Source: Sternotherus odoratus (Eukaryota > Chordata > Testudines > Kinosternidae). From it: a stretch of DNA of 64,000 bases. This document shows, piece after piece, positions 20,540-32,119 of this stretch. Numbering within the stretch: the stretch's first letter is position 1; every line of letters begins with the position of its first letter. The position numbers were made by a program, and so were the translations under genes. The DNA lies in NCBI GenBank assembly GCA_032164245.1, contig JAVMKO010000009.1, forward strand, positions 78,687,212 through 78,751,211, given 5' to 3'. The notes beneath the pieces are model-generated. The model searched no databases and was not told the origin of the DNA. It saw only the letters and a list, made by a program, of their open reading frames with translations.

Positions 20540-22625
20540 ATGGGGAGAGAGGGTGCAGAGCCTAGCTCGGGAAATGTCTTAGCTGTCTCTGAACTCATTT
20601 AATATGAGATGGAAAGAACTCATTAGAAATGTATATTTGCAATTTTTTTAAAATGTGCGGCCACGTTGATTGATTGATTCACTCACCATAATGGAAACGA
20701 ATAGTAGTGGTTTAATAACCTTAATTCAAGGTGCATAAATTCCAAGCTATGAAATGAGATGGGTAAAGAAGGGAAATACCAAGGAAAGTCCACGTAGGGC
20801 AGCTGCATTTTCAATTATCGGAGCAAGAGCAAAAATAATTCACAGTCCTTATGGAAGAAGATCCAAAAAACATAAGAAGTCAACATTAGTTTAAATCAAG
20901 TTAACAGATGCTGCATGACATAGCCTGAGTTTTATGCTAATGAAAAGTGGAATAAAAGGGCATTCTGACAGTATGGATATTTTTTGTAGAACATTTGCTT
21001 TGTTCTGTTAATTCTCTCGCGTGCTTGTTATACAACTCTCTAAACCTGACCACTGTACGGATGCAAAAGATTTTCAAGCTAAAAATTCCACTTCTGTGAA
21101 CTACAATACACAAGTTGAATGTGAGATTCAGAATGCATTTCTTTATCTCAATATTACCATCCATTTATATCATTAAACTGAATGGATCAAAAAGGACAAG
21201 CATAACATACCCCCCTAGTATTAATAGCAGATACTTACCATCATTCTTCTGTGCATGAAATGTTTGCACAGCTGCTACAATGGGCAGAGAAATATGAAAA
21301 CCTGCTTTCACTTTGGTAAGAGCCTGAGGGAGAGCAACACATCTGGTCTAGGGAAAAAATAAGTCTGTTGCAACAATTATTTCACATCATTTACAGCAGC
21401 TTAGAACTGAAGTGGGGAGGAGAGAAAGCAAGAGATTTAACCTTTAAAGGGGGCTCAAATTCATTAACACTTTACACTTGCCAAATTCCCACTTCCTCTA
21501 CTGATTGACCCTGACTCTCCACGCTCATCTCAGTCTCTTTCTCCACCACTTTCTTTTGCTGGGGTGAGGCATTTAAAAGGACCGAGTGAATGGTTCAGCA
21601 GCTGGAAAGCAAAGCTGGTTTCCATCAAGAAAGGGAAGTTCTGTTAAAAATGTACTAAGCCATTCTGAAACCATGCGTGGCAGTGCCATAAACGATTGGG
21701 CATATTTACCTTCATTGGTCACCTTTATAGTGGTATTCGCAGTCCAAGGAGTCTTAGAAGGGCCACAGTTCATTTGAACCGTGTAACCTGTATTAAGATC
21801 ATGAAGACGTAAAGGTGACCATTGCAGGTGAACGTGCCTAGGATTTTTTATGCCACTGCTGCATGTGAATGGCTCTGTGGTGATCATGGTTCTTCTTCAC
21901 TTCTGCCACTTGTAGTCATTTGTACTAATCTTGGTCCCCTCTGGAGATTTCTCTCATTATTTGCCCTCCACTTCAATCTCCAGTTGGATTTTGATGTCTG
22001 CTGGACAATACAAATGTTACTGGAATCACTACGGGGTAATTGGATAATAGTTGGCTGCAGCATCCTTCAAAGGTATAGCTGTTTGAAATTTTTTATTTTT
22101 CAGAAGATTTTCCCATGAGAAAGTTTAGTTTTGCAGAAATCAGTGTTTCATGGGACATTCATGATGGAATAAAATTATGCCAAAAAAGCATCAACATGAA
22201 TCATTTAGAATTTTTTTTGGTGATATTGAAACCTTTCGTTTTAATAAGGTAAAATGTTTCTTTTTTCACTTTTTGATTCATTTTCACATGTATAAAACAT
22301 TAAAATACTTAATTTAAATAACTGATTGCTTATAAAATGTATTGTTGGTATTTTTATATTTGTATATTTTTAATACATTTAATATTTTTGTATAATATTT
22401 TTGGCAGTATTGAAACAACAATTTTACCTTAAACATTTCAATTTTCCTAATTTTTATCTAAATTTCTGTTTTTTGAGATATTTTGAAATGTTGATGCTCT
22501 ATTCTGATTCATATTTCAAATTGCTGGAATTCCCTGTGGAATGGAAAAATCTATTTTCTGATCAGCTCTATTCAGGACTAATCACTAGCCAACTGTTGAA
22601 GAACAAGACAATCGTGTATGTCAGA
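20540..22625. other. Unrecognised DNA with one weak exon-like stretch
   Basis: Mostly AT-rich and unrecognised. A minus-strand open frame at 21573-21887 contains an FN3-like stretch with plausible splice signals (see findings); I do not call it a gene. About 22080-22560 is very T/A-rich. Confidence 0.4.
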
Positions 22626-22629
22626 CTGA

Positions 22630-22845
22630 AACTAAGGCAGGCGAGAGTAACTAACAATTGGAATAGTTAACCAAGGGTTGTAGTGGATTCTCCATCTCTG
22701 ATTATTTATAAATCAAGATGGGATGTTTTTTCTAAAAGATCTGCTGTAGGAATTATTTGGGGGGAAGTTCTATGGCCTGTGTTATACAGGAGGTCAGACT
22801 AGATGATCACAATGGTTCTTTCTGGATTGGGAATCTATGCAAGAC
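22630..22845 (+). mobile_element. CR1 LINE 3' end
   Basis: 'Ggattctccatctctgatta', 'gatctgctgtaggaattatt', 'tgttatacaggaggtcagac' and 'tagatgatcacaatggttct' are the CR1 3' UTR in order, ending in 'gggaatctatg'. 5'-truncated, not coding. Confidence 0.85.
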
Positions 22846-22849
22846 TCCT

Positions 22850-25800
22850 GAAAGTTGGGTGGGGGGAAGGGGAGATTTGAATAAAAATGTCTGGGCATTT
22901 TTGAAAATCTTTACCAAAAATCCCAGGGTCTAACTCTGGCAGGAAGTGCATATAGAAACCTACTGGAGAACTTGTGGCCCTGCAGAAATGGGGGACCGAA
23001 GCTGGTCTCCTGGTTCCTCCTAAAATTACACTTCATGAACGCCCTCCATGACTTTGTGGACCAGGGTGGAGCGGTTTGTATGCTCGTGCATATGATCCAG
23101 CAATAGACAATACACGCAACTCAGGAATTCTTAGTGCTCTTGGTGATAATATGGAGTTGGTCGGGGAGAGAGGAAGTAGTTGTATGCGGGACTGATGCTA
23201 GACAGAGCACAAGTGCATGTTAGTAGTGTGTTACATCATCAGCCATCTGAACAAAAGCTCACGTAAGTGGATCAGCGTTTTTCCCATTATGCTTAATGTG
23301 CTTTGGATAAATCACAAATGGGCAACTGTACATTTGTTTCACAGTTGGGCCTATAATGTATTCTTGTGATCATTGTTATTATTTTGAACAGAATAACTAA
23401 GTTCGTATTACTAGAATATTGCACATCAAGAAAAAATCCAGTTAATTAACTGTTTACCTAATGTTTTACTGCTATTCATATATTTAAAAATGATCCTCTC
23501 CATAGGAGCCTAGAACCTGATTTTTCCTACAAATGGCATTTTTGAGAAACAAAGCCTGCTCTGAAAGGGAGTCTGTTTGTTCATCCTAATGCTGCTGGCT
23601 TCAGAGAGGCTGTCTGCCAACTCAGCACAGCCAAGGTGCTGACATTGAAAGCCTTTAGAATTTGATTTAAAGGGGAAAGCCCTCCTTATTTCCGAAAATG
23701 GTTTGTACCATCTCTCCTGGGCATAAAGGTGGGTGATTGACTCCATGGGAGTGGGAGAAAAGACAGAAAAAGCAGAGATCCTTTGGGGTGGTCCTACTCA
23801 CCCTATAGTCTGACGTGCCATCTCTCCACTCACCTGAAGTACGGAGATACCAGGTAGTTCCTGCCTCTACTCCCACTCCAAGACTTAGACTTGTATCCAC
23901 CTTTGATTTTCCACAGTAAATTATTCTGAGCACTATTGACGCTGTAGCCACTTTGTCGGGAAAAGTGGGAGCTATTACAACTGCACATATCAAGTAGAAC
24001 TACTGCCTTTGAAACCAAAAGCAGGAAAATGTAACATTCCACAGTAGTGGTTCGTACAATAATTGAATACCCACCAATCAACTTTTATTCCACCCATAGT
24101 ATTTTGTCTGGCTTGGCTACAACTGGTGAATGTATTGAGGTGGGAGGTGAATTTGAAGTGGGTATAGCAAAAAACAAAAAAATTATACTTGTATGTTGAC
24201 TTCTCCCATCTATACCTGACTGTCCTAGTGTCTCTTAAATCCCATAATTCTCAAGGGCCTTCCTGTTTACCCAACCTGATTTTTTAACACTTATTCCTCA
24301 GCCTCCAACTCTGTGTGAAAACCAATTAGGATCTTCCCACAGACTGACTAAAACTGAATGAAAGGAAAACTTGTTTTTATAATGTAAAGTTTCTAGTCAA
24401 TCTACTCCATTTTCTGAAATAGAAATTACAATTATAGATTAGATTCAAAAATTCAAAGAGACATGTAGAAACCCATGTTGGATAATTAAATATCTGTTTA
24501 CCACAAGATGATAGGTAGCCCTGTATGCTTAATTGGATACATAACCTTAAATATCTGCATGTATCTCTGTCACAAACTCAGACTAGTATTAACACTCTAA
24601 TCTAGCTCATTACAGAAGTTGATTAGCATTTATTTAATTAGATAACTGAGAAGGTAAAAACCAATTTAAGCTTAATTGTTTGTGTTGAGAAGTGTTAGGA
24701 AGTGGAGTTTGACATGAATGACAGATAAGCAAATGATTCATCCAGGGGATTGGGTCCCAAGAAGAAAGTTTTATAAATAGAGTAAATAGCTGTACATTTT
24801 TTCTTGATAGAGAGCTTGAAAATCTACGAGTACCATCAATATCTATCATGATCATGACCCGAGAAGAATATTATTTCTCACGGAACAAATTCACCCTTTT
24901 GCACTGTGCAAGCAGAAAGAAGCATATTACTGGAAAAGCTTTGTTATCTGGCATGTTGGGAGTACAGGGTGAGGGGCTGGTTAGTCAACATTTCTGGTTA
25001 ACTAAGAGCTATACTTACCAATGGAGGGAGGGAGCTTTCACAGTGGTTGTCTAAATAGCTTGGATTCCAGAGAGTTTTTAATCACTGATGGTAATAATTA
25101 ATCTTCCCTTTGACACAGATTTACAATGCCCCAGCAAGAGCTAAGATCACATTGGAAACACAGTTTGCGTATCCTTTTCTAGAGCTGAATAGAACTGACC
25201 CTGGTCATTTAAGAACTGTTCAACTCAGGGTGCAGAATCATAAACGTCTTGTCACACTTGCTCTTAGCTGTCTTAAATTCTTGTATCTCAAAGGCTTAGG
25301 TTATGCTGGGCCTTGAGTCCTTTGAGAAAGCTTGTGGTTTAAGGGCCTTTGCCCAGGTGAAATTATCCTTTTTCAAACTCCTACTGACCAACCGGCAGGG
25401 ACAGGAATGGCCATAACTAGAATCCATTTGAGTTCTATTCAAACCCATGAAGATGAGTTCAATGGACCAAGGTTGAAGTTGCCTCACCCAATTGAAGGTT
25501 CCCACCCATGCTGCTCGTTTCCTAAAAATTAGACTTGCAGAGGGACTGGAGCCTTCCTTTCTTCCTAAAGTCTTCAGAGGTGGCTTCTCTGCTACCCTTT
25601 GCAGAGTTCAGGGCACAGCTAGGAAGTCTTTCTGAACCAGGTCATCTGGAGCAGGTTAAACTCAGGAAACAGTTCTGCTTCCGTGGCAGTATTTGATTCT
25701 CAACCAAAAAATAGGTAGCAGTAAACAATCTTTAGCACTGCTTATTTAGCGAGTGCATCTTCCCACGGAAAATATGTGTGTTCTTAATGGAGGTAAGTAA

Positions 25801-28800
25801 GACAATGTAAAATACTAGTGAACAGAAGTTAGCAGCTTGAGTTAGGCTACGGGGGATCCAGGTTTACCTTGGCTTGCTAATGCTTGTGAAAACTACAAAC
25901 TGACTTATCTTCACTAGGATTCTACCATGTGTTAATTACAACTTATTAACTAACTTGAGTTAAGAACATATTTTTTTTCTTAGTGAATAAACTTTGATGT
26001 CCTGATTCTCTTGGTTCAAATCTTAGCCTTAATTTCCATTTAATGGGTTTTTTGGGGGGGTTGTTTAATTGGCTAATGTCAATTTATGCATTAAGGAGGT
26101 AACAGACTCTAACAAAGATTTGATTCCAATAGCCATTATGCGATGGAATGGCTTCAAAACCTCACTAAGGATCACTGACACCTTAATACACATCTTGACA
26201 CAGCAGATAATCTAATCAAAAGAGTACATTCAATGGAAGTCAAGGCTGAAATTAAACCCATAAAATCTAAAAATCCGGGGACAAGCTTGCTGCCTCCTCC
26301 TAGGTCTCTTGTCTTTATCTGCAACCCCGTCTCCCAATTGGTGTATCCTCTAGCTACACCTGCTGCGCCATAGTTATGTATGCCCATTTGTACATCAGCA
26401 TGTCTGTTATAAAATCAGACACTGTGAGATAGGGCATAATACTTGGCAAATAGAGTTTATATAGGATTGCAGAATAGAAATGTTCCCTCCCTTAACTATA
26501 GTACAATATCAGATTGCACACATTTATTGACCTTCTGGGTAGGATCCATTCTGGTGCTCCAGACAATAGTTTGGCTGTGGATCACTACTGGTAGCAATTT
26601 GAAGTCTTCTTTAAGACTCTCAGTGTCTATGACCCCAGTTTCTGCGGCATTACATATCATCATATGAAGTACTGCAATAAGTGTGATGGATGCATTTCTG
26701 CATTCAGTCGCCAGGACTGTATTTCTGGTGGCAGGGGATAAAGCTTTTTCAGTAAAGAATACTGCCATGTACTAAGCAGCAACCTCTTTGACAGAGGAAA
26801 AATATTTCCCTGAAATGCAGCAGGGTACATACCACAGCGTGACAAAAATAACGGGCCATATCTGTAGCCAGGATAAATCAGGAATGATGTAAGAGGAGAT
26901 ATGCCATATATTATTTAAAATTAGGCAATATTATTAGTTATCAAGAACTTGTCCGAGACCCTGTCTAGATTATATCATTTTTGCTAACCTTCAACTTAAA
27001 AATGGCCAATCTAGATATTTTCCAGATTGTTGACAAACTAAGATCTCAAGCTGAGGCCATAAGAAAAATCCTGCTCTCACTGATACCAGTGTAAATCCAA
27101 TGCATATACTTCAGATGTAGTGTAGTGTAGAAGGAAAGAAGCATTTGGGTTAATTTTTGCCCCACATGAAAATTGGAACACACTGTCATAAAAGTTATAA
27201 GCAACTGAAATAAGTCTCTTATTCACTGCCACAAAAGCATCATTATTTCAGAGTTAAAGTTGCCCAATAATATCTCATGGTTTTCCAGAATGAAGAGTTC
27301 AGCAAAATTCAAACCTCTGAAAACTAGGAAATATTGAGTTAACGTACACACCAGTGCAACCTTAACTCTGATATTCTTTGAGCAATATGACCCTATTATT
27401 GTAACACTTGGATAATGACAGTGAATGTGACATCTATTTCTATCACGTCAGTGCCATACATCAGTGTCCTCGTTATCAACAACCCGTTCTGGAGGCTCTG
27501 GAGTTGTATCAAATCATTTTTTCCAGACACTTTTTAATTCACAGTACTTTGACACCAGAGACTTGGGCAGCCATCTTGGAACTGTTGTGTTCTTTTAATG
27601 GAGTTGCAATGCAGTTCCCTTTGGTATGTATTAGGCAGAAAATCTCTACAAGAATTTACAGGTTAGAAAAGTGGTAACTATAAGCTGTTAACTGAATAAT
27701 TTGTAAGATGAGTAACTCTTCCTTCTGAAGTACTCAAAGGAATAAGTCCTTATTATATTGTCTTAATACAGAAAATCCAGCCGTGTCATTATAAAAATAC
27801 AGACTGACTCTGAATATTTCCACCTTTCTTTCTAATAGCCTCAGAAAATGATCTGAACTTACAAGGATGAGTATCTACCTTGAAATTAAAGGGGGGGGGG
27901 GAATTCTAACATTTATTTAATTTAAGAAGAACCAGCACTCTAATCTACAGGAAAACAGTTGACAAAAGCCTTTCAGAGCATACTGAATAGGAAAATGTCA
28001 CATTATTAGCAAATCTTGACGTTTGAATTACAATCTGAATGGCACAGAAGATGTGTGTGTAGGGCGGGAAGACTATGCCAACTAGTTATGTTTGCTGTTG
28101 CTGTGACAACAGGATATGAGAAATCTCTGACAAAAAAACAAATGCAAGAAAAGTGTTCTGGGTGCAATAACCCTAAACAAACATAAAAGAAGGACATGAT
28201 TATGCCCCCTATTAATTGTATTATCAGTAAAATAAAGTCTGTTTCTGTGGTTTACACAGGTACTCACAACAAATGGAAAACTAAATTGTAATGCAGTCAC
28301 GGCATTTTGTTATGTTACATACACTGTGAAAAGCACCTCTGTATGGATTTTATTTGAATTATTCTTGCAAATGGTTTTGAAATACCTTTGCCTGAACATG
28401 GGTCTCAAGAAAAGCTTAACATGTGTGGCACTGTAGTGCTAACCCTGGATTGCGGAAAGCTCTGGAGAGTGCCTTATGACAGTTCCTGCAGATAGGTCTA
28501 GAAAGGTGTGTTTTTTTCTGGAAGTGTTTGCTTTTTGTCTCTGTTTGTGATTATTCAGCCAACTCTAACTAGATCATGACTTGTGGGACATTGACAGACA
28601 GTGCTGCCAAACCGGCTGCTTCCAGGGACTCTAGATCATGAGTCGCTACTGAACCAAAGGGAGACAAAAATGCCAAAGTGATGTTTACTGCTTATGTTCC
28701 AGTGTCATGTGAGGTGGCATGCAGCCCACTTCTAGCTGACTAAAGAGTTCTGTATTTATAGAGACTGCAGCCCCATGCGGTGGGGTGGGGGGAGAGGGGA

Positions 28801-29085
28801 GGGAGACTCAGATGTTTCCACCTTCATCACAACACTTGCTGGGACACATCACTGGCTCCATCTTGTTTTTGTAATCCAGTTTGAAATCTGATTGTTATTT
28901 ATGTGTCTAAATTTGTGCACTGACAAATTTTCAAAATCTGGTTCAGAACCAGTTTGGCCAGCAATTTATCACTATTGTACGTAGTTTGCAGTCTTCAGTC
29001 GGCAGTTTATCCAATTTAGCTATTTACCAGTCATCGCATGCTGTCGGACTAGACAGTTAGCTAGCTAGTTAATTTTATTTCTTCT
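22850..29085. other. Long unrecognised stretch, no gene seen
   Basis: About 6 kb of mostly AT-rich, single-copy-looking DNA. It holds a G run at about 27890-27901 and short A/T runs. A minus-strand exon-like stretch at about 23833-23981 is discussed in findings. The frames at 24848-25054, 26443-26667, 26496-26768 and 27408-27677 show no family motif. A conserved non-coding role is possible but cannot be read from one sequence. Confidence 0.4.
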
Positions 29086-29089
29086 AGTT

Positions 29090-29950
29090 CATAAGAACGT
29101 AAGAATGGCCATACTGGGTCAGACCAAAGGTCCATCTAGCCCTGTGTCCTGTCTTCTGACAATGGCTAATGCCAGGTGCCCCACAGGGAATGAACAGAAC
29201 AGGTAATCATCAAATAATCCATTCCTTGTTGACCATTCCCAGCTTCTGGCAAACAGAGGCTAGGGACATCATCCCTGCCCACCCTGGCTAATAGCCATTG
29301 ATGGACCTATCCTCCGTGAATGTATCTAGTTCTTTTTTTAACCCTATTATAGCCTTGTCCTTCACAACATCCTCTGGCAAAGAGTTCCACAGGTTAACCG
29401 TGCATTGTATGAAGAAATACTTCATTTTGTTTTAAACCTGCTGCTTATTCATTTCATTTGGTGACCGCTAGTTCTTGTATTATCAGAATGAGTAAATAAA
29501 CACTTCCTTATTTACTTTTATCAACACCAGTCATTTTATAAACCTCTATCATATCCTTCCTTTGTCATCTCTTTTTCCAAGCTGAAAAGTCCCAGTTTAT
29601 TCATCTTTCTTCATACCGAAGCTGTTCCATCTCCCTAATAATTGTTGTTGCCCTTTTCTGAACCTTTTCCAATTCTAATATATTTTTTTGTGAGATGGGC
29701 CAACCACGTCTGCACACGGTATTCAAGATGTGGGTGTACCATGGTTTTATATAGCAGCATTATGATATTTTCTGCCTTATTATCTATCCCTTTCTTAATG
29801 ATTCCCAACCTTCTGTGAGCTTTTTTGACTGCTGCTGCACATTGAGTGGATGTTTTCAGAGAACTATCCATAATGACTCCAAGATCTTTCTTGAGGGGTA
29901 CCAGCTAATTTAAACTCCCTCATTTTATACATCTAGTTGGGATATGTATA
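29090..29950 (-). mobile_element. CR1 LINE, 3' 0.86 kb, minus strand
   Basis: This is the longest CR1 copy here. Read on plus, it opens with the inverted 3' tip 'cataagaacgtaagaatggc' and continues through 'gttccacaggttaaccgtgc' and 'ctgaaccttttccaattcta' to 'tcttgaggggtaccagctaa'. The right part encodes, on the minus strand, the C-terminal end of the CR1 reverse transcriptase. 5'-truncated. Confidence 0.93.
29635..29871 (-). pseudogene. CR1 reverse transcriptase C-terminal fragment
   Basis: A 78-codon minus-strand frame carries the CR1 RT tail: 'MDSSLKTSTQCAAAVKKAHR', 'IIKKGIDNKAENIIMLLYKT', then 'MVHPHLEYRVQTW' (normally M.RPHLEYCVQ.W). The catalytic RT domain and the ORF1 and endonuclease parts are absent, so it cannot act. 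It is inside the CR1 copy, not a host gene. Confidence 0.85.
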
Positions 29951-30500
29951 GGTCAGCTATGCATCCATAAGCACACCTATCATCATCATAGCATCTCTAG
30001 GTGCAGGATCATGAAGTACAGCTGGACACAAATAGCAGAAAAGGGCCATTATTTTCTTTAAATAGATCAGTTTGTTAAAGCCAGGTTAAGATAGGAATCT
30101 GAAAGTTGTGAAGTGAGGGACAAAAACAGGCAATTATTTTTATTTCAAATGAATTTGCTGATCAGGAAAAGTTTGGTCTGTCGAGAGGCGGACAGTGATA
30201 GAAGAACAGAAATGTTTATACCTGCCACTTAAAATATGTACATTGTGCTGGAATCTGACCAAGCAAGCATATTTTAAAGTAGAAGCCAGTAACTTTAATT
30301 AATCTCTAATTAGGCCCATAAGTTTCATCTAAGAAATAGTTTGTTTTCCCCTAAAAAAATAGAAAACAATTAAAAGGATGTTTTTTCTGCAGCTCTCACA
30401 AAACCTTAATTACGATCTCAAACACCTCAAGCATATTTGCTAGGCCAATTAAATCAGTGCACAGGAGTGGCTAGGTTAACATTCTGCCATGCCCTACAAT
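29951..30500. other. Unrecognised DNA
   Basis: No repeat or gene recognised. Confidence 0.4.
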
Positions 30501-30509
30501 ACAATGCTA

Positions 30510-31500
30510 TTTCTTGCTGTATATCTTCAAAGAAGACTGTAGCGTAAGCCTCAGATCTTACAACTATGGGCAAACTGCCATAAAACAGGACAGACACCCC
30601 AAACTGGTGGTAAGTTCTATAATTAGACTTCACCAACCCAGTAACAAATATGAACTTCTGGATCACTAAACCATCTTACGAGACAGTTACAGACAGTCCC
30701 CTTACATTCTCAAATTTGTCTTGCCAGCCAGACAAACTGGACTTTGTGATCATGGTCACTTAAACCAAAAATCACATCACATCAGGTTGATCCGAGTGCT
30801 AAGAGACCAGTCGCTTACCCCAGATTGGTTGGTACACCAGATCTTGCATCAAAGGCAACTGGCAGCCATTTTAATAATACACTAAAGATTTATTAGCTAA
30901 GGAAAGGAAAGGAGAGTTGTTGAGAGTTTAAAGCAAGTAAAATACATGTGCAGATGAATCACCGTTTGTAATTCCAAATAGTGTAAGTGATGTAATAAAC
31001 AGTTTCCCAAAAGTCTTTTCAGGGTACCCATATTGTGTCTGGGGATCTCCAATTTGCATCTGGAACAGTTCTCTGTAAGAGGCCGAACAGTCGAGAGAGA
31101 AAGGATCTTTCCTTAAATCCATATTTGTAACTTCTTCACATAGAAAACAAGCTGACAGTGTCTCTACCCATATGGGCTTTTCTTCTGATGACCTTGAGTG
31201 AGGAGTCCACTTTGAGTCTCTGACTTCCACTTACCACACACAATAACGATTTGTTTTAAAATTAGCCCTTTTTTTTTTAATAAAAGTCCTCCATTAGCAT
31301 TCCACAAGGCTTCTTGGATGGGTTATTTAGTTGCAGGGGTATACATAATCTAAATGTTTGCTTCCTCATAACAGGAAACAAAGGTTAAAACAATACAAAT
31401 AGCATCCAATTAGCTTTATGAAGTTTAAACACCAAATGCACTCTTCTACCTTCAACAATCACTTGGATCTATACTGCTGCCCCAGTGAATTGTCCTGAAT
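30510..31500 (-). mobile_element. Long ERVL-type LTR, minus strand (approximate limits)
   Basis: It resembles the 8.5-9.7 kb LTR in its 3' part ('ccccaaactggtggtaagttct', 'cacttaaaccaaaa', 'gtaccccagattgg'-type blocks). A poly(A)-type signal on the minus strand lies at 'taaagatttattagc' (about 30883-30897). No TSD was found, so the limits are by comparison only. The frames at 30454-30666 and 30928-31230 are within it. No internal retroviral genes adjoin. Confidence 0.5.
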
Positions 31501-31878
31501 ACACTCTGGCATGACCTGGTGTCACTGTACAACTTTTATGATCATTTCAGATCTCCCTACAGGTAATATTCTTCTATTATTACATGAGCAAACCTTAAAA
31601 GTAACAGCAAGAAAAAATGGCAAGAAAAAGAACAAGGAAACCAAAGAAAACTCAGCTACATCTGATGACATCATATACCTACTATATACTGAGCCCATTG
31701 GGATTTAAGAAACATCATTCTTCATTTGTTTTAACTATTAAATAATGCCTCACATATCATAATTCATCTTGCATTTATAAAGAATGAAATTCGATGTTGC
31801 TTTTAACCCCATATCAGACTTTTGCTATTTTGGAGGTTAGATTATTTTCATTGGGCTAGTTACTCAGTATTCGTAAAG

Positions 31879-32112
31879 AAAGCGAGGAATACTTGTAGCA
31901 CCTTAGAGACTGACTAGTTTATTTCAGCATAAGTTTTCGTGGGCTATAGCTCACTTTATTGGATGAATAGAATGGAACAGAAGTAAGATGCATTTATACA
32001 CACAGAAAGAAAGAAAAAAAATTGTACATTAGCATACCAATTCTAAGAGGCCTGTTAAATGTAGACTCCTGCTGATAGTGGCACATCTACATTTAACATT
32101 TTTTGGTTTGGT
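31879..32112 (-). mobile_element. Fragment of the 3.5-kb-type PLE arm
   Basis: It matches the left arm of the 3487-5269 PLE: 'gcgaggaatacttgtagcac', 'cataagttttcgtgggctat', 'gaatggaacagaagtaagat', 'aattgtacattagcatacca'. It ends in a small inverted pair, 'gttaaatgtaga' and 'tctacatttaac', about 20 bp apart, so even this fragment folds back. No coding part. Confidence 0.8.
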
Positions 32113-32119
32113 TGGCTGT

